Assembly (NCBI RefSeq): GCF_016904945.1
Contig: NZ_JADIKF010000037.1
Location: forward strand, 310,001-374,000
Length of the DNA stretch: 64,000 nt
Direction: 5' to 3'
From: Dyella mobilis
Lineage (GTDB): Bacteria > Pseudomonadota > Gammaproteobacteria > Xanthomonadales > Rhodanobacteraceae
The position numbers were made by a program, and so were the translations under genes. Numbering within the stretch: position 1 is the first letter of the stretch; every line of letters starts with the position of its first letter. The notes beneath the pieces are model-generated. The model saw only the letters and a program-made list of their open reading frames with translations. It did not search any database and was not told where the DNA came from. Below are positions 28,848 to 38,100 of the stretch, piece by piece.

Positions 28848-29276
28848 TTACACATCAAGAGGGCTGCAATGCATGGCAGCCGATGCTTTTTGCGCACGTG
28901 ATCGCACCGGAATCAGCACAAGCAGCGCAGCGTTCAAAAGCAATGCAACAAAGCCAAATCTCCCCATGAGTATCGCTACTACGGAAAGGAGAATCGTGAT
29001 AACGGCTGGAACAGCAATGAGCCATCCATTTGGCTTCGGCTTGAACCACACCTGGTGAGCCGCCACCGCATACAAGACACCAAGTACAACCCCGATAACA
29101 CTATCGACAACGTGACTGCCTCCCACCAAGCGGATCACACCAACGATCAGATTCATCACGGCCGAGTATCCGGTAATTCCAAACATCGCCATCATCAACT
29201 TGCGATCGCGCTCTTCCAGATGTCGACGCTGATTACGCCGCGCGATTTCTGCCCTGCGATTGTCTTGAGTGTCCAC
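28848..29276 (-). CDS. Small integral membrane protein
   Basis: From the GTG at 29276 the product has 142 residues. A charged N-terminus (QDNRRAEIARRNQRRHLEERDRKL) precedes four hydrophobic helices: MAMFGITGYSAVMNLIVGVIRL, VIGVVLGVLYAVAAHQVWF, GWLIAVPAVITILLSVVAILMG and FVALLLNAALLVLIPV. The GTG has AAAGGA about six bases upstream. A longer ATG start at 29363 would add an unconvincing 29-residue tail. The function is unknown. Confidence 0.6.
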   Translation of the reverse strand: MDTQDNRRAEIARRNQRRHLEERDRKLMMAMFGITGYSAVMNLIVGVIRLVGGSHVVDSVIGVVLGVLYAVAAHQVWFKPKPNGWLIAVPAVITILLSVVAILMGRFGFVALLLNAALLVLIPVRSRAQKASAAMHCSPLDV

Positions 29277-29432
29277 GAGATTCCTTTCCAGTTGATTTAG
29301 CCGAATTAAAGCGGCGACACCATACCCACAGTATCCATGGGTGACTGGCCGGCCGCCATTCACCCGACCGCCGCCGATTTCCAGAGCAAAGCAAACTAAC
29401 TAAGTCCGGCACCAGCTAGTTCACCCCATTTC

Positions 29433-29681
29433 CTATTTACACCGATAAGGGCTTTCGCTGGATAGTTCTTTGTCGGTGGCGATATCAACGATCGACACCG
29501 TTGCACCGGGATGCGCCGAGCAGATGGCATTACGCGCCGAATAGATGCTGGAACCTTCCGCGCGCATGACCACGTTGACAGGTGTTCCGTCCTTTTCTAC
29601 GGCAGTCACCTTATACGACCCCGACATGGTGACACACCCCGCCAGACAAAGACCCAAACCTGCAACAACCATCTTCTTCAT
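29433..29681 (-). CDS. Small lipoprotein
   Basis: The 82-residue protein has a lipoprotein signal MVVAGLGLCLAGC with lipobox LAGC at residues 13-16. It ends in a compact mature domain with two further cysteines (AICSAHPGATVSIVDIATDKELSSESPYRCK) that could form a disulfide. AAAGGAAAT lies just upstream of the ATG at 29681, supporting this start over a longer one. No family recognised; similar small envelope lipoproteins are common in Xanthomonadales. Confidence 0.65.
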   Translation of the reverse strand: MKKMVVAGLGLCLAGCVTMSGSYKVTAVEKDGTPVNVVMRAEGSSIYSARNAICSAHPGATVSIVDIATDKELSSESPYRCK

Positions 29682-29916
29682 GAGAATTTCCTTTCTCTTG
29701 GTAATAATTCGTACAACGTCATCAACCGCTGCGCTGTGAAATGCAAGGAAGATCGAGTCGTGTTGGCGGATCACGTAGATAGTGAGTGCGGGGTGGCACC
29801 AGCGAAGCTCGGACCCACCGGACACTAATTACTTTGCAGCCCATATGCTCCAACCACATAAGAAGTGGGCTTTGCCCCGTTCGCCCATTCGTTCGCCTCC
29901 ATTCGTTGCTACTGTC

Positions 29917-30231
29917 TTATTTTTCTTTCTCATCAGCGCGTCGCTTACCTTCTTGATACCAAGCCTGCGACACCCAATCCTCAAGAGCACACACAAAAGC
30001 TGATTCCGCAGAGAAAAAAGGGCTGCTCGGCTCATAAAATGGACTATCCTTTCCCAGTGCGACGCGGTATTCGTAATAGCACGAAGAAATCACTTTTCCA
30101 TCCTCTATATCTTTAAATAGTGGCGTAAGCCATGTCAGAAGCAAATTAGCATCCATATTATCTCTTGCATGGCCCTCAAGAAGGGCGCGAAATGACTGGG
30201 CCTTTTCGCAAAGAACTTTTACTTTGTCCAC
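29917..30231 (-). CDS. Putative orphan CDI immunity-like protein
   Basis: The 104-residue acidic soluble protein (LLLTWLTPLFKDIEDGKVISSCYYEYRVALG, then SPFFSAESAFVCALEDWVSQAWYQEGKRRADEKEK) has clearly lower GC than the housekeeping genes. It is the last gene of the minus-strand tail behind cdiA, right after a decayed CdiA C-terminus fragment, which is the usual place of immunity genes. The start is a GTG at 30231; an ATG at codon 26 is possible. Immunity function is inferred from place and style only. Confidence 0.45.
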   Translation of the reverse strand: MDKVKVLCEKAQSFRALLEGHARDNMDANLLLTWLTPLFKDIEDGKVISSCYYEYRVALGKDSPFYEPSSPFFSAESAFVCALEDWVSQAWYQEGKRRADEKEK

Positions 30232-30285
30232 GATTATCGATCTCGCAGTGAAGATTTATTTATTAGCGCTGGAGAGGTCCACTGA

Positions 30286-30414
30286 TTACGATTCGGCACA
30301 ATCGTCTGCTGCGCACCACCTGGCGCTCCTGCAAAAAACTAACGACTTCTCACAAAAAACGCCCGTCATAGCTGCAGCACAAAACACCGCTCCTTTTACA
30401 ATGTATCTAGCCAT
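30286..30414 (-). CDS. Short Cys-rich frame overlapping the toxin remnant
   Basis: The 42-codon frame starts MARYIVKGAVFCAAAMTG and contains five cysteines. It begins inside the stop codon of the preceding toxin fragment (ATGGCTAG). It looks like a signal-peptide-type N-terminus that is then broken, so it may be the remnant of an exported immunity protein. Evidence for expression is lacking. Confidence 0.2.
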   Translation of the reverse strand: MARYIVKGAVFCAAAMTGVFCEKSLVFCRSARWCAADDCAES

Positions 30415-30580
30415 TTCTTTGTGAGGCCGCTGTAATTCCGCCGACAACGACATCATGGGCCTTTATTTCGCGCTCCGGACTTTGAGGCCACCCCAAGCCC
30501 GCATTCACACCAGCTCCAACCAAATCGGCCCCTCTCAAGATATCGCCGCACCTGAGGGCTATCGAAGCGGTCAAACCCGG
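30407..30580 (-). pseudogene. Displaced CdiA C-terminus fragment
   Basis: The 57 codons after an in-frame stop have no start codon of their own. They read GADLVGAGVNAGLGWPQSP then EREIKAHDVVVGGITAASQRNG, a style seen at the ends of CdiA/hemagglutinin-type toxins. The fragment lies on the same strand as cdiA, between a toxin-immunity pair and an immunity-like gene. I read it as the debris of an earlier CdiA toxin end, or a donor segment for toxin switching. Confidence 0.45.
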
Positions 30581-30602
30581 TCACGATTGGTGACAAGCTC
30601 AC

Positions 30603-30821
30603 TTATCGCGAAGAACTGGAATTAGACCTCGCGACGAGCTCCAGTATCGCAATAAGGCAACCGACAACCATTCCACCCATCAATCCACCATGTAACGCAA
30701 TATCAAATATGTACGGAATTCCCTTAAGGAGGCATTCGACATAAGAAAAGGCAATCACAATCAACGCGACCGCAACGAAAGCAATTGCCCCAGATCGCAG
30801 AGCGAAGAATATTCGCCTCAC
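30603..30821 (-). CDS. Putative membrane immunity protein of the displaced CdiA-CT
   Basis: The 72-residue protein has two hydrophobic helices (AIAFVAVALIVIAFSYVECLL and GGLMGGMVVGCLIAILELVA) joined by a short loop, with a basic start and a serine-rich end. It overlaps the end of the preceding orphan toxin gene by four bases (ATGA), which points to coupled translation. A small inner-membrane protein at this place is the expected form of immunity to a membrane-active CdiA-CT toxin. Confidence 0.55.
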   Translation of the reverse strand: MRRIFFALRSGAIAFVAVALIVIAFSYVECLLKGIPYIFDIALHGGLMGGMVVGCLIAILELVARSNSSSSR

Positions 30822-31357
30822 TTATCACTCACTCCACTTTCTTGATCATCATTACTCATATTACTAATAGACCAATTGATAAATTCTGACGCTCCATTTC
30901 CGATGACACCTACCCAGACAATCGGTTTTAGCGATGTAAACGGCCCGGTGACTGGCCTGCTGCCGATGGCATCACCTAACTTAAACCCGATCGCCGTTGC
31001 CGCGCCATTCGCAATGCCTCCCAGTAGGATGCTGTCGTTTTTTCCGTAGTACAGGTTATTCGCCTCTGTTTGCGCCATACCAACACCCGTGCCAACAAGA
31101 CCATTCCAGACCGCACCGCCGCCATAGCCAAGATAGCCACCAGTCACTGCAGCTCCCACATCAATGTAGTTAACTTGGCCAAAGTGGCCACCATTCTGAA
31201 CGAGCTGAGATACCAGATTTGTCGTTCCGCCCGTGGCTGCCGAACCACCGCGCGACGCCAAAATGATTTCCGCTAGTGATCCGGTTTTGGATAGCACCCG
31301 AACGCCACAGACGCGAGCAGACATGTCATACGGATGCGTCAATGCTTGCGCTTCCAA
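30818..31357 (-). CDS. Orphan CdiA C-terminal toxin module
   Basis: The 179 residues contain GGTTNLVSQLVQNGGHFGQV and NYIDVGAAVTGGYLGYGGGAVWNGLVGTGVGM, then NNLYYGKNDSILLGGIANGAATAIGF. This Gly-rich pattern is typical of one class of CdiA/hemagglutinin C-terminal regions, which may insert in membranes. There is no signal peptide or FHA repeat, so it is a module cut from a larger CdiA. The first 20-30 codons overlap the previous gene and are not conserved. It can act only if recombined onto cdiA. Confidence 0.5.
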   Translation of the reverse strand: MEAQALTHPYDMSARVCGVRVLSKTGSLAEIILASRGGSAATGGTTNLVSQLVQNGGHFGQVNYIDVGAAVTGGYLGYGGGAVWNGLVGTGVGMAQTEANNLYYGKNDSILLGGIANGAATAIGFKLGDAIGSRPVTGPFTSLKPIVWVGVIGNGASEFINWSISNMSNDDQESGVSDK

Positions 31358-32196
31358 TCTTTCTTGTCCTGCTCGACCTGTTGCCGATATTGGGCGACCG
31401 AAGCATCAACTTCATCTTGCGTCATAGGCTCGATGTGGACAGCCTGCACCAATCTAAGGAGCAAATTGCGACGCGCAGCTATCCATTCAGGATCAGCCAC
31501 GATCATCGCATCGTAATGCGCTTGGCGTCGAAGTATGTGGGCTTCGTCGATGACGTGCTCGTAGACTTCCTTCCATTCGATAAGCTCGCCCTGCGTGGGC
31601 CGAGAAGGATTCGTTACTTTATACATTGCCAAAAGACGGTGATTCCAAACCAGGCCATTGATGGTAATGACCTCACTCTGCCTGACGACATCCGCGTAGG
31701 AGTGGCCGAATTTCGTAAAGATCTCCTTATTATTAGACGCATCCAATTGCGCCTTTTCTTCCTCCTCCTTCATATCTTTGGCGTTGAGCAATTGGTTCTT
31801 ATAGGCCGATGATGCGAAATAGCCATTTCCTGACATATCCAAAGTCATCCAGCCGTGGATACCCTGCGGATCTGCATTGAAGCTATCCGTCAGTGTCATA
31901 GCTGGACGGGATGGCTTCGACGGATTAAGGGAGCAACCATTCGCACGCGGATCGCGCTTTCGCAACGACATAACCTGCATGGGGTCTGGCAATCCCGCAC
32001 CATAAATACGAAGCCGCAAAGGAACAACAATCTCACCTGCGTCTACACCAGGTATCGACTGGCAAATCGGAAAGTCCAGTGGATATCTCACTGGCAGCCC
32101 CTGAGGATCTGGCGATCCAATGACGCGATATAACTGTTCGTTCGTGCACGAGGAAAGCGCCAATGCGAGTAGGCCGGCAAGCAATGATTTCATCAC
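31339..32196 (-). CDS. Lipoprotein downstream of cdiA, candidate immunity protein
   Basis: The 285-residue protein begins with a lipoprotein signal (MMKSLLAGLLALALSSC, Cys17). The mature part includes YPLDFPICQSIPGVDAGEIV, LDMSGNGYFASSAYKNQLLN and a charged helical end (QYRQQVEQDKKDWKRKH). Its ATG overlaps the cdiA stop by four bases, the normal place of cdiI. Most CdiI proteins are cytoplasmic. A periplasmic lipoprotein would instead fit a toxin that attacks lipids from the periplasm, as lipoprotein immunities do for type VI lipase effectors. The immunity role is inferred. Confidence 0.6.
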   Translation of the reverse strand: MMKSLLAGLLALALSSCTNEQLYRVIGSPDPQGLPVRYPLDFPICQSIPGVDAGEIVVPLRLRIYGAGLPDPMQVMSLRKRDPRANGCSLNPSKPSRPAMTLTDSFNADPQGIHGWMTLDMSGNGYFASSAYKNQLLNAKDMKEEEEKAQLDASNNKEIFTKFGHSYADVVRQSEVITINGLVWNHRLLAMYKVTNPSRPTQGELIEWKEVYEHVIDEAHILRRQAHYDAMIVADPEWIAARRNLLLRLVQAVHIEPMTQDEVDASVAQYRQQVEQDKKDWKRKH

Positions 32197-35100
32197 TCAC
32201 TGCCCCCCGGCGTTTTTTTGTGCCAAAGCTCTGCTTTCTCGAGGCTCCAGTTGTAGTCCGTCCCAGCACAATTGAGCCCATAGCAACTGTGCGGATTGAT
32301 CGCCCCTTCAAATACCGATCCTATGCCGGCCAATGCACCCCATAGCTGACCAGGTGATGCGCCTGGCAAATGCTGCGGTGAATTGCTATCGAGGTAGGTA
32401 TAAGGAGGAAACAATGTGCCACCCACGAATGCGGCCACTGGATCTTTGGGACTCGTGAGATACAAGAGAGCTGGCTTCACGCCTTTCTTCTTGTCCTCAT
32501 CTGACAAGAATACTCTATCGTGCCCTGCAATCTTGACCATCGAACTCGTCAACCCGCCAGGCCTCACTGCAGCACCAAACACACCTGTCGTCAGGCTCGA
32601 ATTGGCATAACCATCCCCTGCGAGAATATTTAGTACATTGCGCGTAACGATGCTTCCCCAGCTATGGGCATAAAGACTCACCTCAGCACCATCACCTTGA
32701 CGCCTCACCGCATCGACCACAGCCAAAGTGGTGGCGGAATAATCCCCATTGATCGGCGAGACAAATTTGTCATAGCCGGCCTGCATCAGATCCGAAGCGC
32801 CACCCTTTGACGCGTTATATTGAACGTAATAAGTTACGTTGTTAGCTCCATCATTTTCCTGTGAAACGTGCCCAATTTCCACGTGATCTGCACGAGCTTC
32901 GTCGTTGAGGATTCCGTTGATGGTGATGTTTCGCGCCCCTTCAGGAATTTGATCAACGAACGTAATCTCCATGCCGTTATCGCGCAGATACTGAATGCGC
33001 TGGTCGCTCGATAATCCATCAGGGATTCGGAGATTTGCGCATACCTGTGCCGTCATTTTGCAAGTCACCTTCATCGCCAGAGTTTCGTGGTGACCACGCA
33101 TAGCCTTTCCTGCCTCTTCCTGCGTGTAACCAACACTGCCGCTAAGCGCGGTATAGCTCAGCCCCGAACTCAAGCTGATGTTGCCGCCCAACGCACTGAT
33201 GGCTAAAGCACTGATGCTCTTGGCTATCGCCTGAGCATGGCCGCTATCGCGGTCGTCGCGCATTTGCGCGACCTGTTGATAGATTTCGCTGGCCTTCGCC
33301 GTATCACCTAACCGACTGGCTTCGTCCGCCTCAGCCTTCTTGGCGTCGATTTGCGCTTGTTGTTCGGCCAGTTTGGCGCTGTAGTAATCGTCGATGATCT
33401 CGGAGGCAAAGCTGCTCAATCCGCCCACAAAGGCTTGATCGTTCTGGATCTTGTCTAGATCGAATGGCTTCAATGCTTCGTCGCTCAACGTCGGCTGGCG
33501 ATCCAACCCTGCGAGGTCGGTGTCGCCGTCGCGCGTAAGGATGAGGCCCTGGGCGACACCTGCCTTGGTTGTACTTTGCCTGCTATTGGATTGCGTCGGC
33601 GATAGAACGGGCGCGAAATGGCTGCCCCCGTTGTTACCCTTTGCGCTGCTGTAGCTTCCACCCAAACTGATCTGTTTGGCGCTGTAGCTTGCCTTGTTCT
33701 CGATATCGCTGAATGACAACGAGCCGGTGTCTAGCAGATTCTTGCTAGCATCCGCCGTGCTGGCGATAACCCCGCCAATCAGGTTCGTATTGCCACCGAC
33801 GGACAGGTTGAAGCCACCGTCGCCCGCCTGAATACCGCTGATGCTCGTGACACTGGCGTAGTGGTTGTCGATCTTGCTTTGGCTATAACTGAAGCCGCCA
33901 CCGCCACCCGCGCCGATGACCGCCTTGCCTCCAGCCTGCCATTGCTGACTGGCGTAGTCGTTGGTGTCCTGTTCGCTCTGTATCGCGAAGTTGTTGCCGA
34001 TGGCGCCAGTGACCTGGTTTCCGGTGAGCTGGGCACCCTTGATCGTTGCATCGTTACCGCTAACCAGGGCGAGCGTGCCTTTGGCATCTACGGTGGTATC
34101 GGCATGGGTGATGCCGTTGCCGTGTTCCTTGGCCTGGCCGCCCGCGGCCTGGACGTAGATGCCGAAGCCACTGGTGCCGATCTCTACTCCCACACCCGCG
34201 CTCACGTTGTGGCTGTTGCTTTGCAGGCTGTGGTTTTCTTGTTGACTGAGTACGTTGAGATTGTTGGCTGCGGCCAGCGAGACATCTTGTCCGGCTATCT
34301 GGCTACCCACCACATTTAGATCGCCACCAGTGGCCGCAACGGTGACATTGCCACCGCTAACAATGCGGCTGCCGTAAGCCGTTTCATCATGCGCCGTGGT
34401 CGTGCTGCTGGCGCTGCTGCCGCCAATGCCCACCTGGAGGTTAATGCCGCCATCAATGCCGTCTTTGCTCAACCCACCATTGACTGCATCGAAGGCCTTG
34501 CTGCCTTCGTAGTAGGACCTGACGGCATACAGAGCGGCCAGACGACCATCGTCATGCGCCGCATCGATGCTGCTCCGAGCACCGTTGTAGGCGGCACTGG
34601 CCATACCGGCGGCTGCACCACCGATACCCACATTGATCCCCGCCTGGCTCACCTTGTGCGTCTCGGTGATGTCGCTGCTTCCCACCGCGGCATCGATGGT
34701 GACGTTGTTGCCGACGATGGCGGTGCCGGTGTGGCTGAGTACGTCGCTGCCGGTGATGTGGACGTCGTTGCCGGCGCTGAGGGTGACGTTGCCGTTGAGG
34801 CTGCCGACGGTGCTGCCGGTGTAGGTGACGTCGTGTTCGTGGTAGGTGTCGTCGGTGCTGCGGTTGCCGATCAGGACGCTCAGGCCGCCGTTGTTCATCA
34901 GGCCGGTGTGGCTGGTGCTGGTGCTTTGGGTCTGGTCGTAGGTGTTCTGGCCGGCGTTGAGGGTGAGGTTGTTGCCGGCGGCGAGGACGACGTCATTCGT
35001 AGCGACGATCTGTGCGTTGGTGGCGGTGAGGTTGTTGCCTGCAGCCACGGTGACGCTGTCGCCGCTCAACACGTTGCCGACGCTGGTGCTTTGGTTGATC

Positions 35101-38100
35101 TGGGCGTGGCTGCTGTTGCTGCGCCATTCGGGGTCGACCGAGCCGAAGCGTTTGGTGCTGGTGCTGAAGAAGCTGAAGCTTTTGGTTTCGGTGTCGTGCT
35201 GCTCGATGTGTTGGTCCTGGGCGTCGGCGAGGTTGATGTCGTGGCCGGCGGCGAGGGTGAGCGCGTTGTTGGCGTTGAGGTAGGCGGCCTGGGCGCTGAG
35301 ATCGTTACCGGCGGCGACGCTGATGTTGTTGGCGCCGATTTGCGTGCCGATGGCGTAGGTGTCGCTGCTGGCGTCGTGGGTGACGGTGCTGGAGTTGCTG
35401 AGGAAACCTGATTTGCTGGTGCGGGTGTTTTGCACCGTGCTGTGCGTTTCCTGGCCGGCGTTGAGATTTACATTGTTACCAGCGGCAAGAGTGACGTCTC
35501 CTTGTTCGCTGCTGATCACACCGGCGGTTGCGTTGAGATCGTGTCCGGCGCTGATGGCAACGCCATTCGTGCCGCCAAGCGTGTTGCCTTGCAGGCTTTG
35601 ATCGGTTTGCCGGGTGCCGACCAGGGTGTTGCCCTGGAAAGCTTGTTTGGCCTGCGTGGTGTTGCCGGTGACGGTGGTGAGATTCACGTCGTGGCCAGCG
35701 CTGAGACTGAGCTGGTCGCCAGCTTGCACGTGGCTGGCCTGACTATGGAGGTCGTGACCCGCAGCCAGCACCGCGCTGCCGCCAGCCTGGAGGGTGGTGG
35801 CGGTGTATGTGGTGGTCTCTACGCCATTCATCTGCGTGCCCTGGCGCTGGGTGCTGCCTTGGGCATTGAGATTCAGGTCGTTGCCGGCGATGAGTTGCGC
35901 GACGCCGCCAGCCTGGATCGTGCTGGCCGTAGCGGTCACATTGTTGCCGGCGGCGAGACCGAGGTTTTGGCCGGCGCTGACGTTGGCGTGATCGAGCGTC
36001 AGGTTGTTGCCGGCTTGCGCGGTGAGGTTGCCTGTCGCGATGACCTGGCCGCCGGTGGGCAGGCCAAGATTCGGCGCGCTTACACCACCCAGATTGACAG
36101 TGCCAAGCGATACGGAACCCAGCGTGGCAGCGCTGAGCAAGTCATTGCCGGCCGCCAGGCTGACATTGCCGCCGTGGATGGCGCCGGTGTTGAGCAGGTC
36201 CTGTGCGGCCTGGACGCTCAGGTTGCCGCCGGCACCGAGGCTGCCCGCGTTGAGCAGACTGCCTGCCTTGATGGTGGCGTCGCCTGCCGATTGCAGCGTG
36301 CCGGTATTGGTGAGCTGGTTCGTTGCATTCAAGCTCACTGTGGCGCCCTGGATGACGGCGCCGCTGGCGACGTTGTTGGCGGTCTGCTGACTGAGATACA
36401 CCACCGGCACCAGCACGTGTTCGCCGTTTACGGTTTCGTTGACCAGCCACACCATGTCCTGGGTCAGGCTGGCCATTTGTTCGGGGGTGAGCGCCACGCC
36501 GACGGCGAGGTTGAACTGCTTGGCCTCCTGCGTGCCGGCATCCATCAGCGCTTTGTATTGCTCCAACGCGTCAGTGTCGCCATCGAGGTAACGCTTGCCG
36601 GTGAGGCCGGTGATCTGCTCCATCACCAGTTGGGTTTCGTAGAAGGCATCACCCAGGCGTTTCAGGGTGAGATCGCCTTGCAGGCCCAACTGGTTGAGCA
36701 GGTAGTCGCTGCCAAGGAAGCCGCTCATGGTGGCGAAGCGCGGATCGGTCTCCACGAGGTAGGGGCTGCCGCTGCCGGGCTTGACGGTGTAGAGGCCGTT
36801 GCTGGGGAGTTGCACGGGTAGCGGCTGGCCCGGCGTGCCGATGATTTGCGCGCCGGGCAAGGGACCGATGGCGCCGCTGCGATCGCCGACGTGATCGGCA
36901 CCGCCACCACCTTGGCCAACCACGTTTTGGCCCTGGCCGTTGCTGCCCAGGCCGACACCGCTGACCGGCTTGCCATCGGCACCCACAACGGTGTTGTCGA
37001 TATTCTGGGCGCTGATGTCGACAGCGTTGCCCGCGCTCATGCGCGCATCGACACCGGGCCCGACGGCCTGCCTGATCCAATCAGGGATCTGCCCGCTACC
37101 AAGCGGAACGGTGTCGGTGAGCGTCTGGCTGCCATAGCTCATCCACGGGCCGTCGATCCATTCGCGATGCGGATCTTCGACCAGCTTCTGCGTGGCCGAT
37201 TGTTCGTCGATCGTGGTGACCACCGTGCCGGTCGGCACCCAGGCGATGTTCTGCACGGTGTCGTGCCCGACGTTGCCGCCCCCGGCATGGCCATCCTGCC
37301 CGTTGATCACCAGGTTGTTGCCGGCGGCGATGGTGGATGTGTCGTTGAGGACGGAGCCGTTGATCGTGATGTTGCCGCCGGCGAGTAGGCGGCCTTCGGC
37401 GCTGGCATCGTCGACGCGTGTCATGGCGGTGAGGGTGGCGGTGTAGACGCCCTGGAAGGTATCGGGCGCACCAACGCCGAAGGGGTAGCCAGCGCAGCGC
37501 TGGTTGTCATTGCTGCCATTCAAGTGATCGCAAAAGCCTTTGGCCTTGGCGAATTCGCTGCCATCGATCACCTGAGACGCATCGACGTAGGGCGGAAGAT
37601 GCTGGCCATCGGCATCGTTCCAGAGATAGCGTGCCAAGGTGTACGTATAGGTGTTTTGCGCCTGCTCATCGGGACTGAGGGTGTAGATGCTGGTATCGAA
37701 CACGCGCCGTTGATTGGTGAGTTGCTGCGTGGCGATGGCGATATCGCCACCGGCTTCGATATCACCGGAGAGATTCGTCACCGAGCGATTGCGTGCGCCG
37801 CTGGCATCGGCCGCGATAGCGAGGTCGCCCAGCGTGTAGAGCATGGCATCGCGATTGAGCAGATCACCGGTGACGTAGAGGTTAAGCTGGTTGACGGCGG
37901 CGATCAGCGCGGTTTGATACGGCGTGTTGTCGGTGGCCTGGCCCAGGTCGGCACCGTTGGTGAGGTTGGTGGCATTGACGGTGATCGCGTTGCCGATGAT
38001 CGTTCCGGTATTGGTGATGTCGCCCGCATTGAGCGTGACGGTGTCGCCTTCGATGCGACCCGCGTTGACTTGCGTACCCGCGTTGAGCGTGGTGTCTGCA

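Noticed and set aside
30224..30424. Plus-strand 66-codon frame in the CDI tail
   Set aside because: It has no ribosome site, runs opposite to all neighbours, and overlaps better minus-strand candidates.
34389..36821. Long plus-strand frames opposite cdiA (340 and 463 codons)
   Set aside because: They are antisense shadows of the repetitive, GC-rich adhesin gene, with Val/Ala/Gly-rich composition and no recognisable domain or ribosome site.
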